Part shown: positions 1 to 5,333 of the stretch, in pieces
Numbering within the stretch: the first letter of the stretch is position 1
Layout of the letters: each line of letters opens with the position of its first letter
From: Pseudomonadota bacterium
GTDB lineage: Bacteria; Pseudomonadota; Alphaproteobacteria; Rhizobiales; Xanthobacteraceae
Reading direction: 5' to 3'
NCBI GenBank assembly: GCA_023390695.1
Contig: JAEWCJ010000232.1
Location: forward strand, 1 to 8,282
Length of the DNA: 8,282 nt
Program-made: the position numbers and the translations under genes
Notes under the pieces: model-generated
What the model was told of the DNA's origin: nothing
What the model saw: the letters and a program-made list of their open reading frames with translations, nothing else
The model's database searches: none

Positions 1-1020
1 GCCGAGAGCATCGACGACCGGAAGCCCTTCGTCGATGAGCAAGGGCGGGTCAGTCACAAAGAACGTCAATTGCGGTTCCGGCGTATGATTACGCGCTGCA
101 AAGTCGCGCAAAAGCTTGCGCAATTGCCGCTTGACCTGATCGGCCGTCTGTCCCGGAACGGTCCGGATATCGAGATAAACGCTGCATTCCTGCGGATTTC
201 GCGACAGGCGCCACGGCGCCCCGCCCCGCACGCAGGCCAGCGTGACATTTGCCTGCTCACCCATGAATTCATTGGCCGCCCGGAACTTCGACGCCCAGGC
301 ATCGATGTCATCGCACAAGAGCCGCGCGACGTTGATGGCGTTCACCGTTCCCGGCTTGTTGGTCAGGGCAGAATGCGCCACCGTTCCACCCACCGTGATC
401 CGTGCCCAAAGGCAGCCCATATTGGCGGTGCAGATACGCAACGAAGTCGGTTCGGCGAGAATGGCGTAATCTGCCGTCACCCCATGCGACACCAGATGCT
501 TGCTGCCGATCCCGTAACCGGAATAGTCGCGCCCCTGGAACTCTTCGACCGGGGATTTCTCGATCTCCCCGACGACGGCGCCAAGCGTAATGTCGCCCTT
601 GAGCTTGACGCCGCTCTTCGCGATCGCTTCCAAGGCGACGATCAGGCCGGCCAGGCCGCTTTTCATGTTGTTCGCGCCCAGGCCCCAGACCCATCCGTCA
701 CGAAACACGCCCTTCGGCTTGAACCCTTCGCCGACCAGATAGTCCTCATCCCCACTATAGGAGGTGTCCATATGGCCGGTGAAAAGCAAATTCAGGCCGT
801 CTCCAGCCCCACGGAGGTGAGCCACCGCATTCGGCCGCCCCTCCTCCACCGGCTGCTCGAATGCATCGAGACCGACGCGCCGCAGACGCTGGGTAATGTA
901 GCTCGCCATTCCCGCCTCGTGGCCGGTCGGGCTGCGGATATCGATCAAATCCAGCAGGACCTCGCACACCGTCTCCGGCGTGATGTGGGCGGCGGTCTTT
1001 TGAAAATCGGCAGAGCTCAT
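1..1020 (-). CDS. M20-family metallopeptidase/amidohydrolase (ArgE/DapE/carboxypeptidase G2-like), partial at left edge
   Basis: Reading the minus strand from ATG at 1020 gives an unbroken 340-codon frame that leaves the window at base 1, so the C-terminus is missing (full members are usually about 380-430 aa). M20 enzymes are cytoplasmic metallohydrolases that cleave N-acyl amino acids, peptides or carbamoyl-type amides. Visible motifs: GHMDT with metal ligand H83 and D85 at the dinuclear site; GANNMKSG around 113-122, where the usual bridging Asp is Asn (N118); GEIE with candidate general base/ligand Glu (E152, E154); AEPT with ligand E190; and GTVAHS (H216) at the start of the lid/dimerisation domain. 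The last His ligand would lie beyond the edge. No signal peptide is visible. The start is supported by the protein N-terminus, but the Shine-Dalgarno is poor (GTTGCCCCG before the ATG). It is divergent from the RidA-like gene across a region holding a palindromic operator only 15 bp from the start codon. Family is confident; substrate unknown. Confidence 0.9.
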   Translation of the reverse strand, partial: MSSADFQKTAAHITPETVCEVLLDLIDIRSPTGHEAGMASYITQRLRRVGLDAFEQPVEEGRPNAVAHLRGAGDGLNLLFTGHMDTSYSGDEDYLVGEGFKPKGVFRDGWVWGLGANNMKSGLAGLIVALEAIAKSGVKLKGDITLGAVVGEIEKSPVEEFQGRDYSGYGIGSKHLVSHGVTADYAILAEPTSLRICTANMGCLWARITVGGTVAHSALTNKPGTVNAINVARLLCDDIDAWASKFRAANEFMGEQANVTLACVRGGAPWRLSRNPQECSVYLDIRTVPGQTADQVKRQLRKLLRDFAARNHTPEPQLTFFVTDPPLLIDEGLPVVDALG

Positions 1021-1034
1021 CGGGGCAACACAGA

Positions 1035-1072
1035 TTATGGTTCTGCGACCATAGTCAATCGACCATATTATG
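1035..1072. promoter_or_regulatory. Predicted operator: palindrome TATGGT-N6-ACCATA plus a third half-site
   Basis: TATGGT (1036-1041) and ACCATA (1048-1053) form a perfect 6-bp inverted repeat with a 6-bp spacer. The 8-mer CGACCATA at 1046-1053 is repeated at 1060-1067, giving a third half-site 14 bp further on. CATA-T-TATG at 1064-1072 is itself a small palindrome and, read on the minus strand, resembles a -10 element for the M20 gene. The same palindrome occurs upstream of the TctC-like gene at 2721-2740. That recurrence makes a transcription-factor site more likely than chance. The regulator family cannot be told from the site alone; GntR or IclR types would fit. Confidence 0.65.
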
Positions 1073-1103
1073 CAAGTGGGGATCCGGGACGAAACGCCGC
1101 TGC

Positions 1104-1143
1104 ATTGTCCGGCACTATGCTGGACAATTTCACCGGAAATTGT
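1104..1143. promoter_or_regulatory. Two overlapping inverted repeats in the leader/promoter region of the RidA-like gene
   Basis: The first repeat has 11-base arms, 1104-1114 and 1118-1128, around a 3-base centre CTA, with one mismatch that would be a G-U pair in RNA. The second has perfect 8-base arms, ACAATTTC (1124-1131) and GAAATTGT (1136-1143), around ACCG. The two share bases 1124-1128, so as RNA hairpins they would exclude each other, and as protein sites they would overlap. The pair ends 41 bp before the RidA-like start codon. A weak -35-like TTGTCC (1105-1110) with a poor -10 (TTTCAC, 1128-1133) lies within it. Symmetry is seen directly; operator or RNA-switch function is inferred. 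Confidence 0.5.
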
Positions 1144-1184
1144 AGCTGTTCCGTCGCCCTCCCGAACGCGCAGAGATCCATGAC

Positions 1185-1601
1185 ATGAACGTATTCGAGA
1201 AAACACATCACAATCACAGCCACTTTGCAAAGTCGTCGTTTTCAGAGCTCGTAACCGTGACCGGACCCAGCCGGCTCCTGTTTCTGTCGGGCATCGGCGC
1301 CGAGGATGAATCCGATCCAGCCGGCGCTGTACGGCATGCCGGCGACGTCGCCGGTCAATGCCGGTATGCCTTCGACAAGGCCCGACGGCTTCTCGCCAAG
1401 CACGGTGCCAACTTCAACGATATCGTGAAGATCACCGCCTATCTTACGGATATTCGCGACCGGCCAATTTATCAGAAATGCAGGGCCGAGGCGCTGTCGG
1501 ATGTGCCGGCACTGCCGGCACATACATTTCTCGTTGTCAGCAATCTGGCACGGCCAGGCATGCTGATGGAAATCGACATCATCGCCGCTGTAGCGGCTTA
1601 G
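1185..1601 (+). CDS. RidA (YjgF/YER057c/UK114) family protein lacking the catalytic arginine
   Basis: The product is 138 aa, the usual length for the small trimeric cytoplasmic RidA family, whose canonical members hydrolyse reactive enamine/imine intermediates formed by PLP enzymes. Family features: a strand near 31-37 (LLFLSGI), a long helix with AFDKARRLLAKHGANFNDIVKITAYLTDI (62-90), the loop LPAHTFLVV (110-118), and the terminal strand MEIDIIAAVAA with E129. In canonical RidA that loop reads PARS and its Arg (R105 in E. coli) binds the substrate carboxylate; here it is H113. The protein therefore likely belongs to a non-canonical Rid subgroup without standard imine deaminase activity. The N-terminus is His-rich (THHNHSH, residues 7-13). 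The ribosome site is weak (CAGAGAT, 1171-1177). It is divergent from the M20 gene and convergent with the TctC-like gene, suggesting work on the same compound. Aminomuconate-deaminase-like roles exist in the superfamily but are only a possibility. Confidence 0.88.
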   Translation: MNVFEKTHHNHSHFAKSSFSELVTVTGPSRLLFLSGIGAEDESDPAGAVRHAGDVAGQCRYAFDKARRLLAKHGANFNDIVKITAYLTDIRDRPIYQKCRAEALSDVPALPAHTFLVVSNLARPGMLMEIDIIAAVAA

Positions 1602-1624
1602 GTACCCCAACCCGCTCATCAAAT

Positions 1625-1657
1625 AAAAAGGGCAGCCCCGCAAGGCTGCCCTTTTTT
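1625..1657. terminator. Bidirectional rho-independent terminator
   Basis: GGGCAGCC (1630-1637) pairs perfectly with GGCTGCCC (1644-1651) around the loop CCGCAA. Five A's precede the stem (1625-1629) and six T's follow it (1652-1657). It therefore works as a terminator in both directions. It lies 23 bp past the stop of the RidA-like gene and 21 bp past the stop of the convergent TctC-like gene, and so serves both. Confidence 0.93.
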
Positions 1658-1678
1658 CAAAGCGCAATATTCGGCAAT

Positions 1679-2650
1679 TTACTGCGGCGTCAGACCGGCG
1701 TCCTTCACGACCTGGCCAGCCTGGGCCCGATCCCGCTTGATCTCTTCCGCAAATTCAGCCGGCGTATTCGTCGCCGGAACCAGACTGCGCGCGGTCAGGT
1801 GCCGCTCCTTGAAGGCCGGCTCGTTGACAATGCTTGCCATCTCCTTGGCGAGCTTGTCGATGATGTCTTGCGGCACGCCTTTCGGGACAAACAGGCCAAA
1901 CCAGGCCCGTGACGGCGGCCCCTTGTAACCGCTCTCCTCAAGCGTCGGCACATCCGGGAAATTGGTTGAACGGATGTTGTTCACCATGACGATCGGAGTC
2001 ATCTTGCCGGCGCGGATAAGCGACGCGACATTGCCCTCGCCAATGATCGCGATCGGCGTTGACCCGCTCAGTACCGCATTCACAGCATCGCCGCCGCCCT
2101 TGAAGGGAATGCGGACCCAGTCAGCCCCCTGCTCCTGCTGCAGCTTGCTCATCATCACCGCGACCGAGTGCGACGCCGTGGCGAAGCTCAGCGTACCGGG
2201 CTTGGCCTTCGACAATGCGATCAATTCATCGAGCGTCTTTGCGCCGAGCGAGGAATTCACCACCATCGTCTGCAGAAGATAGAAAAGGTTTGTGACCGGC
2301 TGCACTCCATCTTCGTTGAACGGCAGCGACTTGAAGAGATGCGGATTAAAGACCAGCGGATCCGAGTAGAGAATGCAGATCGTGTAACCGTCCGGCTGCG
2401 AATCCTGACAGGCGCGAACGCCGATATTTTCCATGCCGCCGGGGCGATTTTCGACAACAACCGGCTGCTTCCAGCGTTTATGCAGTTCTTCGCCGACCGC
2501 TCTGATGAAAATATCGCTGATGCCGCCCGGGCTCTGATTGGCAATGACCCGGATGGGTCGCGTCGGATAGTCCTGCGCCATTGCAGGCTGGGACACCGCG
2601 ACCGCACTCAGAAAACCGCTACAGATCAATACGCTACGAAATAACCGCAT
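1679..2650 (-). CDS. TctC/Bug-family periplasmic substrate-binding protein (tripartite tricarboxylate transporter type)
   Basis: From the preferred start the product is 323 aa, normal for the TctC/Bug family. These are exported binding proteins that capture carboxylates or other small organic molecules for TctAB permeases. The N-terminus is a clear Sec signal peptide: MRLFR, a hydrophobic core, then AMA|QDY with predicted cleavage after A25. The mature start QDYPTRPIRVI, the loop SPGGISD (40-46), VVVENRPGG (64-72) and PDGYT (86-90) are family signatures. The start at 2650 is chosen because GGAGG lies just upstream (3-nt gap). An in-frame ATG at 2665 would add MRRRK, but it has no ribosome site and would place that GGAGG inside the gene. 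No TctA or TctB gene is in the window, so it is an orphan receptor here, as is common in Bordetella- and Rhizobiales-type genomes. It is convergent with the RidA-like gene, and its promoter region carries the same palindrome as the M20/RidA region. Substrate unknown. Confidence 0.93.
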   Translation of the reverse strand: MRLFRSVLICSGFLSAVAVSQPAMAQDYPTRPIRVIANQSPGGISDIFIRAVGEELHKRWKQPVVVENRPGGMENIGVRACQDSQPDGYTICILYSDPLVFNPHLFKSLPFNEDGVQPVTNLFYLLQTMVVNSSLGAKTLDELIALSKAKPGTLSFATASHSVAVMMSKLQQEQGADWVRIPFKGGGDAVNAVLSGSTPIAIIGEGNVASLIRAGKMTPIVMVNNIRSTNFPDVPTLEESGYKGPPSRAWFGLFVPKGVPQDIIDKLAKEMASIVNEPAFKERHLTARSLVPATNTPAEFAEEIKRDRAQAGQVVKDAGLTPQ

Positions 2651-2924
2651 TTTCCTCCGCCTCATCAGTCATCTATTGCTGCGCGAGCTTATGCGGAAAC
2701 CGCGCAGGCTGCAAACAGATTTATGGTTCATGGACCATAACACGGATCGACAGACACTCTGCTCCTCAATGGCGCAGTCGTGCATGAGAATGCCAATGGG
2801 CGTGCGTCACCGTCTCGCGGAAGGCAGATATTGTGGCTGCGCACGACCGGGCAACAGTGCCTCACTTGGCCGAAACGCCGGCGCATACCCTGACGTCGGC
2901 GTACGGATCCCGACAAATAATCGC
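2651..2924. other. Non-coding interval between the TctC-like and PsiE-like genes (divergent)
   Basis: About 330 bp separate the two divergent start codons (2650 and 2980). Apart from the palindrome at 2721-2740 and the promoter-like elements just before 2980, I see no gene, repeat or RNA structure. Open frames crossing it have no ribosome sites and no recognisable protein pattern. Confidence 0.6.
2721..2740. promoter_or_regulatory. Predicted operator: palindrome TTATGGT-N6-ACCATAA
   Basis: TTATGGT (2721-2727) and ACCATAA (2734-2740) are perfect 7-bp inverted arms around TCATGG. The site is 70 bp upstream of the TctC-like start codon. On the minus strand it reads TATGGTC-nnn-GAACCATAA followed by ATCTGTTTG. 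The site before the M20 gene reads TATGGTC-nnn-GAACCATAA followed by TCTGTGTTG. The likeness thus extends beyond the arms and has the same orientation relative to both minus-strand genes. This supports one shared regulator. Confidence 0.7.
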
Positions 2925-2953
2925 CTGACCACCAACCCCAACAATGCTAGAAT
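2925..2953 (+). promoter_or_regulatory. Candidate sigma-70-type promoter of the PsiE-like gene
   Basis: A -35-like CTGACC (2925-2930, 4 of 6 matches to TTGACA) and a -10-like TAGAAT (2948-2953, 5 of 6 to TATAAT) are separated by 17 bp. Transcription would start about 20 nt before the ATG, leaving a short leader that contains the ribosome site GGGAGAGG. No Pho-box-like repeat of CTGTCAT type was seen nearby. Confidence 0.45.
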
Positions 2954-2979
2954 TAACTATGTGAGCGAGGGAGAGGACG

Positions 2980-3486
2980 ATGTCGTGGAAAAGCGAGTTG
3001 ACCTCGGCCTGGAGACGCTGGGAGCCGCTGCCCGTCTACGAAAAGTTTGAGCACGTCTGCGTTTTAATCCTGACCGGGTTGATCGCAATCGTGGTCATCG
3101 CGGCATTGTGGAATCTGATCGTCAAGATTTTTGCCAGCATCGTTCTTTCGAGCAGATTCGATCCAACCGATTACGAGGTCTTCCAGGCCATTTTCGGGAT
3201 GATTTTCACGGTCATCATTGCGCTGGAATTCAAGAGATCCTTGCTGGTCGTCGCCGAACGCAAGGAAAGCGTCATCCAGGTGAGGACCGTCATCCTGCTG
3301 GCGCTGCTGGCCGTCGTGCGCAAGATGATCATTCTCGACCTGAAGACCATCGATGCCCTGCAATTGCTGGCACTTGCCGCCGCCGTGCTGGCGCTGGGAG
3401 CCGTCTATTGGATGGTACGCGATCAGGATCACAAGCAGCGGCGCACCGTCGCCGCGCAATCACTACCGCGAGAGCCAAGCAGCTAG
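2980..3486 (+). CDS. PsiE-family (phosphate-starvation-inducible) inner-membrane protein
   Basis: The product is 168 aa with four predicted membrane helices at about 25-50, 67-83, 101-119 and 125-146, and a charged, soluble C-terminal tail rich in Arg/Gln. The segment FGMIFTVIIALEFKRSLL (72-89) and the RTVILLALLAVVRKMIILD segment (102-120) match the pattern I know from PsiE-family proteins. In E. coli, psiE is induced by phosphate limitation, but the biochemical role of the family is not known. The start ATG is preceded by a good ribosome site (GGGAGAGGACG) and a plausible promoter. It appears to be a single-gene unit: the TctC-like gene diverges upstream, and the downstream operon lies 275 bp away beyond a hairpin. 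It is longer than E. coli PsiE (136 aa), mainly at the ends. Family fairly sure; regulation by phosphate is not shown by the sequence. Confidence 0.8.
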   Translation: MSWKSELTSAWRRWEPLPVYEKFEHVCVLILTGLIAIVVIAALWNLIVKIFASIVLSSRFDPTDYEVFQAIFGMIFTVIIALEFKRSLLVVAERKESVIQVRTVILLALLAVVRKMIILDLKTIDALQLLALAAAVLALGAVYWMVRDQDHKQRRTVAAQSLPREPSS

Positions 3487-3525
3487 GGTCTTTCGGACGC
3501 CGCGACTTGCGCCATATTAACGGCG

Positions 3526-3541
3526 GGATTGCTCGCAATCC
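3526..3541. repeat. 16-bp palindrome downstream of the PsiE-like gene
   Basis: GGATTGC (3526-3532) and GCAATCC (3535-3541) are perfect inverted arms around TC. The centre is too short and no T-run follows, so it suits a protein-binding site better than a terminator. It begins 39 bp after the PsiE-like stop codon. Function unknown. Confidence 0.4.
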
Positions 3542-3547
3542 TCAAAG

Positions 3548-3576
3548 GGCCGATTGATGGGCCTTGCGGCCGATTG
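3548..3576 (+). repeat. 9-bp direct repeat GGCCGATTG with 20-bp period
   Basis: GGCCGATTG occurs at 3548-3556 and again at 3568-3576, so the copies fall about two helical turns apart, on the same DNA face. The second copy runs into the left arm of the 3573-3604 hairpin. It may be a tandem regulator site for the downstream molybdenum hydroxylase operon or chance in GC-rich DNA. Confidence 0.35.
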
Positions 3577-3615
3577 CCACTCCGCGGTGTGCGGGCGTGG
3601 CAATAAGGGGGTTTT
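3573..3615 (+). terminator. Long hairpin followed by T-run; probable terminator of the PsiE-like gene
   Basis: ATTGCCAC (3573-3580) pairs perfectly with GTGGCAAT (3597-3604). Inside, CCGC (3582-3585) pairs with GCGG (3591-3594), with small bulges between the two stems. The sequence continues AAGGGGG and then TTTT (3612-3615). The T-run is short and set back by about 7 nt, so termination would be imperfect. It lies about 90 nt after the PsiE-like stop. A structured leader RNA for the downstream operon is the alternative. Confidence 0.45.
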
Positions 3616-3647
3616 GTTCCCGCGCAAGATGTTCCGGCGCAAGAGAC

Positions 3648-3664
3648 GGCGGTGATTGACCGCC
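3648..3664. repeat. Inverted repeat GGCGGT-N5-ACCGCC upstream of the hydroxylase operon
   Basis: Perfect 6-bp arms at 3648-3653 and 3659-3664 surround GATTG. A -35-like TTGACC (3656-3661) overlaps the right half, but no good -10 follows at normal spacing. It may be an operator for the operon starting at 3761, but the arms are short and GC-rich. Confidence 0.35.
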
Positions 3665-3690
3665 AACCCGCTCAGAACAGCACGCCCCAA

Positions 3691-3710
3691 GGTCCGACGA
3701 GAACCGGACC
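3691..3710. repeat. Inverted repeat GGTCCG-N8-CGGACC upstream of the hydroxylase operon
   Basis: Perfect 6-bp arms at 3691-3696 and 3705-3710 surround ACGAGAAC, 50 bp before the first start codon of the operon. Either a regulator site or a leader hairpin is possible. The sequence gives no way to choose between them. Confidence 0.35.
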
Positions 3711-3760
3711 ATCGGCAAATGAAAGAGAGCTAGCCGCCTTCTTCGCACGGAGAATCTGGG

Positions 3761-4279
3761 ATGGCACACACGCTCGTTGAAACCCGCCCCGTCAGCAAGG
3801 CTGACACGGTTCCGGACAAAATCACCGTCTCACTGACCGTCAACGGCAGGGATACACAGATCAGGGTTGCTCCTTGGACCACGTTGCTAGACGCGCTGCG
3901 GGAGCATCTCGACCTTACCGGAACCAAAAAAGGCTGCGACCATGGTCAGTGTGGCGCCTGTACGGTTTTGGTCGACGGCCGCCGGGTCAATTCCTGCCTG
4001 ACCCTGGCGGTCATGAAGGACGGCGCCGAAATCACGACCATCGAAGGACTTGCGACCAACGGCACCCTGCATCCGCTGCAACGGGCTTTCATCGAACACG
4101 ATGCCTTCCAGTGCGGATATTGCACCCCAGGCCAGATTTGCTCGGCCGTCGGACTGATCGCCGAGGGCAAGGCAAAAACCTCTGATGACATTCGCGAATT
4201 GATGAGCGGCAACATTTGCCGCTGTGGCGCCTATCCGAACATCGTGGCGGCAATCCAGCAGACGATGAGGCAGTCATGA
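3761..4279 (+). CDS. Molybdenum hydroxylase small subunit, 2x[2Fe-2S] (PaoA/YagT-like)
   Basis: The product is 172 aa with both iron-sulfur domains of the xanthine dehydrogenase family. A plant-ferredoxin-type N-terminal domain carries C59, C64, C67 and C79 (GCDHGQCGACTVLVDG). A helical domain carries C118, C121 (FQCGYCTPG) and C153, C155 (GNICRCGAYPN). It passes electrons from the molybdenum site to the FAD subunit. Its best analogue is the small subunit of PaoABC-type aldehyde oxidoreductases. E. coli PaoA has a twin-arginine signal; this N-terminus (MAHTLVETRPVSKAD) has neither a twin Arg nor a hydrophobic stretch, so the complex is predicted cytoplasmic. Ribosome site GGAG at 3749-3752, 8 nt before ATG. 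It is the first gene of the operon; its stop overlaps the next start (ATGA, 4276-4279). Confidence 0.95.
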   Translation: MAHTLVETRPVSKADTVPDKITVSLTVNGRDTQIRVAPWTTLLDALREHLDLTGTKKGCDHGQCGACTVLVDGRRVNSCLTLAVMKDGAEITTIEGLATNGTLHPLQRAFIEHDAFQCGYCTPGQICSAVGLIAEGKAKTSDDIRELMSGNICRCGAYPNIVAAIQQTMRQS

Positions 4280-5292
4280 TCAACTTCCAATATGCCCGGG
4301 CCAACGACGTCGCCGACGCGGTTCGTCAGATCAGCGCCGACCCGGATGCCAAATTCATCGCCGGCGGCACCAATCTGGTCGACCTCATGAAGATGGATGT
4401 CGAGCGCCCGTCGCGGCTGATCGACATCTCACGGCTGCCCTTGAACAAAGTCGAAGAGACCGTCGACGGAGGCGTGCGCATAGGTGCGCTCGTACCCAAT
4501 TCCGACCTTGCCTATCATCCGCTGATCGAGCGGCGCTATCCCATGCTGGGCAGCGCAATCCTGGCCGGCGCCTCTCAGCAATTGCGCAATATGGCGTCGA
4601 CGGGCGGCAATCTCGTACAACGCACACGCTGCGCCTATTTTTACGATATCGCAACTCCATGCAACAAGCGCGAGCCGGGCAGCGGCTGCTCGGCGATCAA
4701 TGGCCTCAACCGCATTCACGCGATCCTCGGCGCAAGCGATTCCTGCATTGCAACCCATCCCTCCGACATGTGCGTCGCCCTGGCAGCGCTCAACGCCGAA
4801 GTGCATGTGGCAGGGCCGGGTGGAGACCGCACCATCACCCTGACCGGTTTCCATCGGCTCCCCGAAAGCACTCCCCATATCGACACCTATCTGCAGCCGA
4901 ACGAAATCATCACCGGCATCGACCTGCCGCGCGAGGGCTTCGCGACGAACTATTCCTATCTGAAAATTCGCGATCGGCTGTCTTATGCCTTCGCCCTGGT
5001 GTCGATCGCAGCCGCCCTCGAACTCGATGGCGATACGATCCGCGAGGCGCGCCTCGCGCTTGGCGGCGTGGCGCACAAACCTTGGCGGGATCCCCAGGCT
5101 GAATCCGTCATGCGCGGGCAGCCGGCGAACGACGCTACCTTCGAGCTTGCCGCCGATACGTTGCTGCGCGGGGCCAAGGGCTATGAGCACAACGTCTTCA
5201 AGATCGACCTGGCGCGCCGCGGCATCATCCGCGCGCTGACGCAGGCCGCGCACGGCACGCCGCAATCGCAGTCCGTCAAAAGAATCCAGTGA
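4276..5292 (+). CDS. Molybdenum hydroxylase FAD subunit with [4Fe-4S] segment (PaoB/YagS-like)
   Basis: The product is 338 aa, typical for the medium FAD-binding (CO dehydrogenase flavoprotein-type) subunit. FAD motifs: FIAGGTNLVDLMK (27-39) and ASTGGNLVQRTRC (107-119). A four-cysteine segment, C119, C129, C138 and C157 (around RCAYFYD, TPCNK, GSGCSA, SDSCIATHPSDM), matches the extra [4Fe-4S] site of PaoB-type subunits, which ordinary xanthine dehydrogenase medium subunits lack. 4-hydroxybenzoyl-CoA reductase also has an extra cluster, but its insertion differs from what I recall and the CNKRxPGSGC pattern is YagS-like. The start at 4276 is chosen over an upstream in-frame ATG at 4216 because the homologous N-terminus (MINFQYARA) begins here and it overlaps the previous stop by 4 nt, implying translational coupling. 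The flavin would hand electrons to an external acceptor (oxygen, ferredoxin or a quinone-linked carrier), which the sequence does not reveal. Confidence 0.94.
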   Translation: MINFQYARANDVADAVRQISADPDAKFIAGGTNLVDLMKMDVERPSRLIDISRLPLNKVEETVDGGVRIGALVPNSDLAYHPLIERRYPMLGSAILAGASQQLRNMASTGGNLVQRTRCAYFYDIATPCNKREPGSGCSAINGLNRIHAILGASDSCIATHPSDMCVALAALNAEVHVAGPGGDRTITLTGFHRLPESTPHIDTYLQPNEIITGIDLPREGFATNYSYLKIRDRLSYAFALVSIAAALELDGDTIREARLALGGVAHKPWRDPQAESVMRGQPANDATFELAADTLLRGAKGYEHNVFKIDLARRGIIRALTQAAHGTPQSQSVKRIQ

Positions 5293-5333
5293 GTTGCTAT
5301 GGGATTTTGCAGAAATAATCCGAGGGCAAATCC

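Noticed and set aside
1122..1143. Resemblance of GGACAATTTCACCGG to the E. coli lac operator/lacZ leader
   Set aside because: Only a partial match over a few bases. The local symmetry centre differs and no LacI-type gene is present; taken as coincidence.
70..1188. 372-codon plus-strand open frame opposite the M20 gene
   Set aside because: It is antisense to a frame with clear M20 motifs, its translation shows no family pattern, and such long shadows are common in GC-rich DNA.
2651..2665. Longer start (ATG at 2665) for the TctC-like gene
   Set aside because: No ribosome site precedes it, and the GGAGG just before the ATG at 2650 would fall inside the coding region.
3938..3946. ACCATGGT palindrome resembling the half-sites of the shared operator
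   Set aside because: It lies within the small-subunit coding sequence next to the cysteine motif, lacks the 6-bp spacer and the flanking tail, and is explained by codons.
4429..5265. 278-codon minus-strand open frame inside the FAD subunit gene
   Set aside because: Shadow of the FAD subunit frame, which has strong motifs and is translationally coupled to its neighbour; no ribosome site or recognisable protein.
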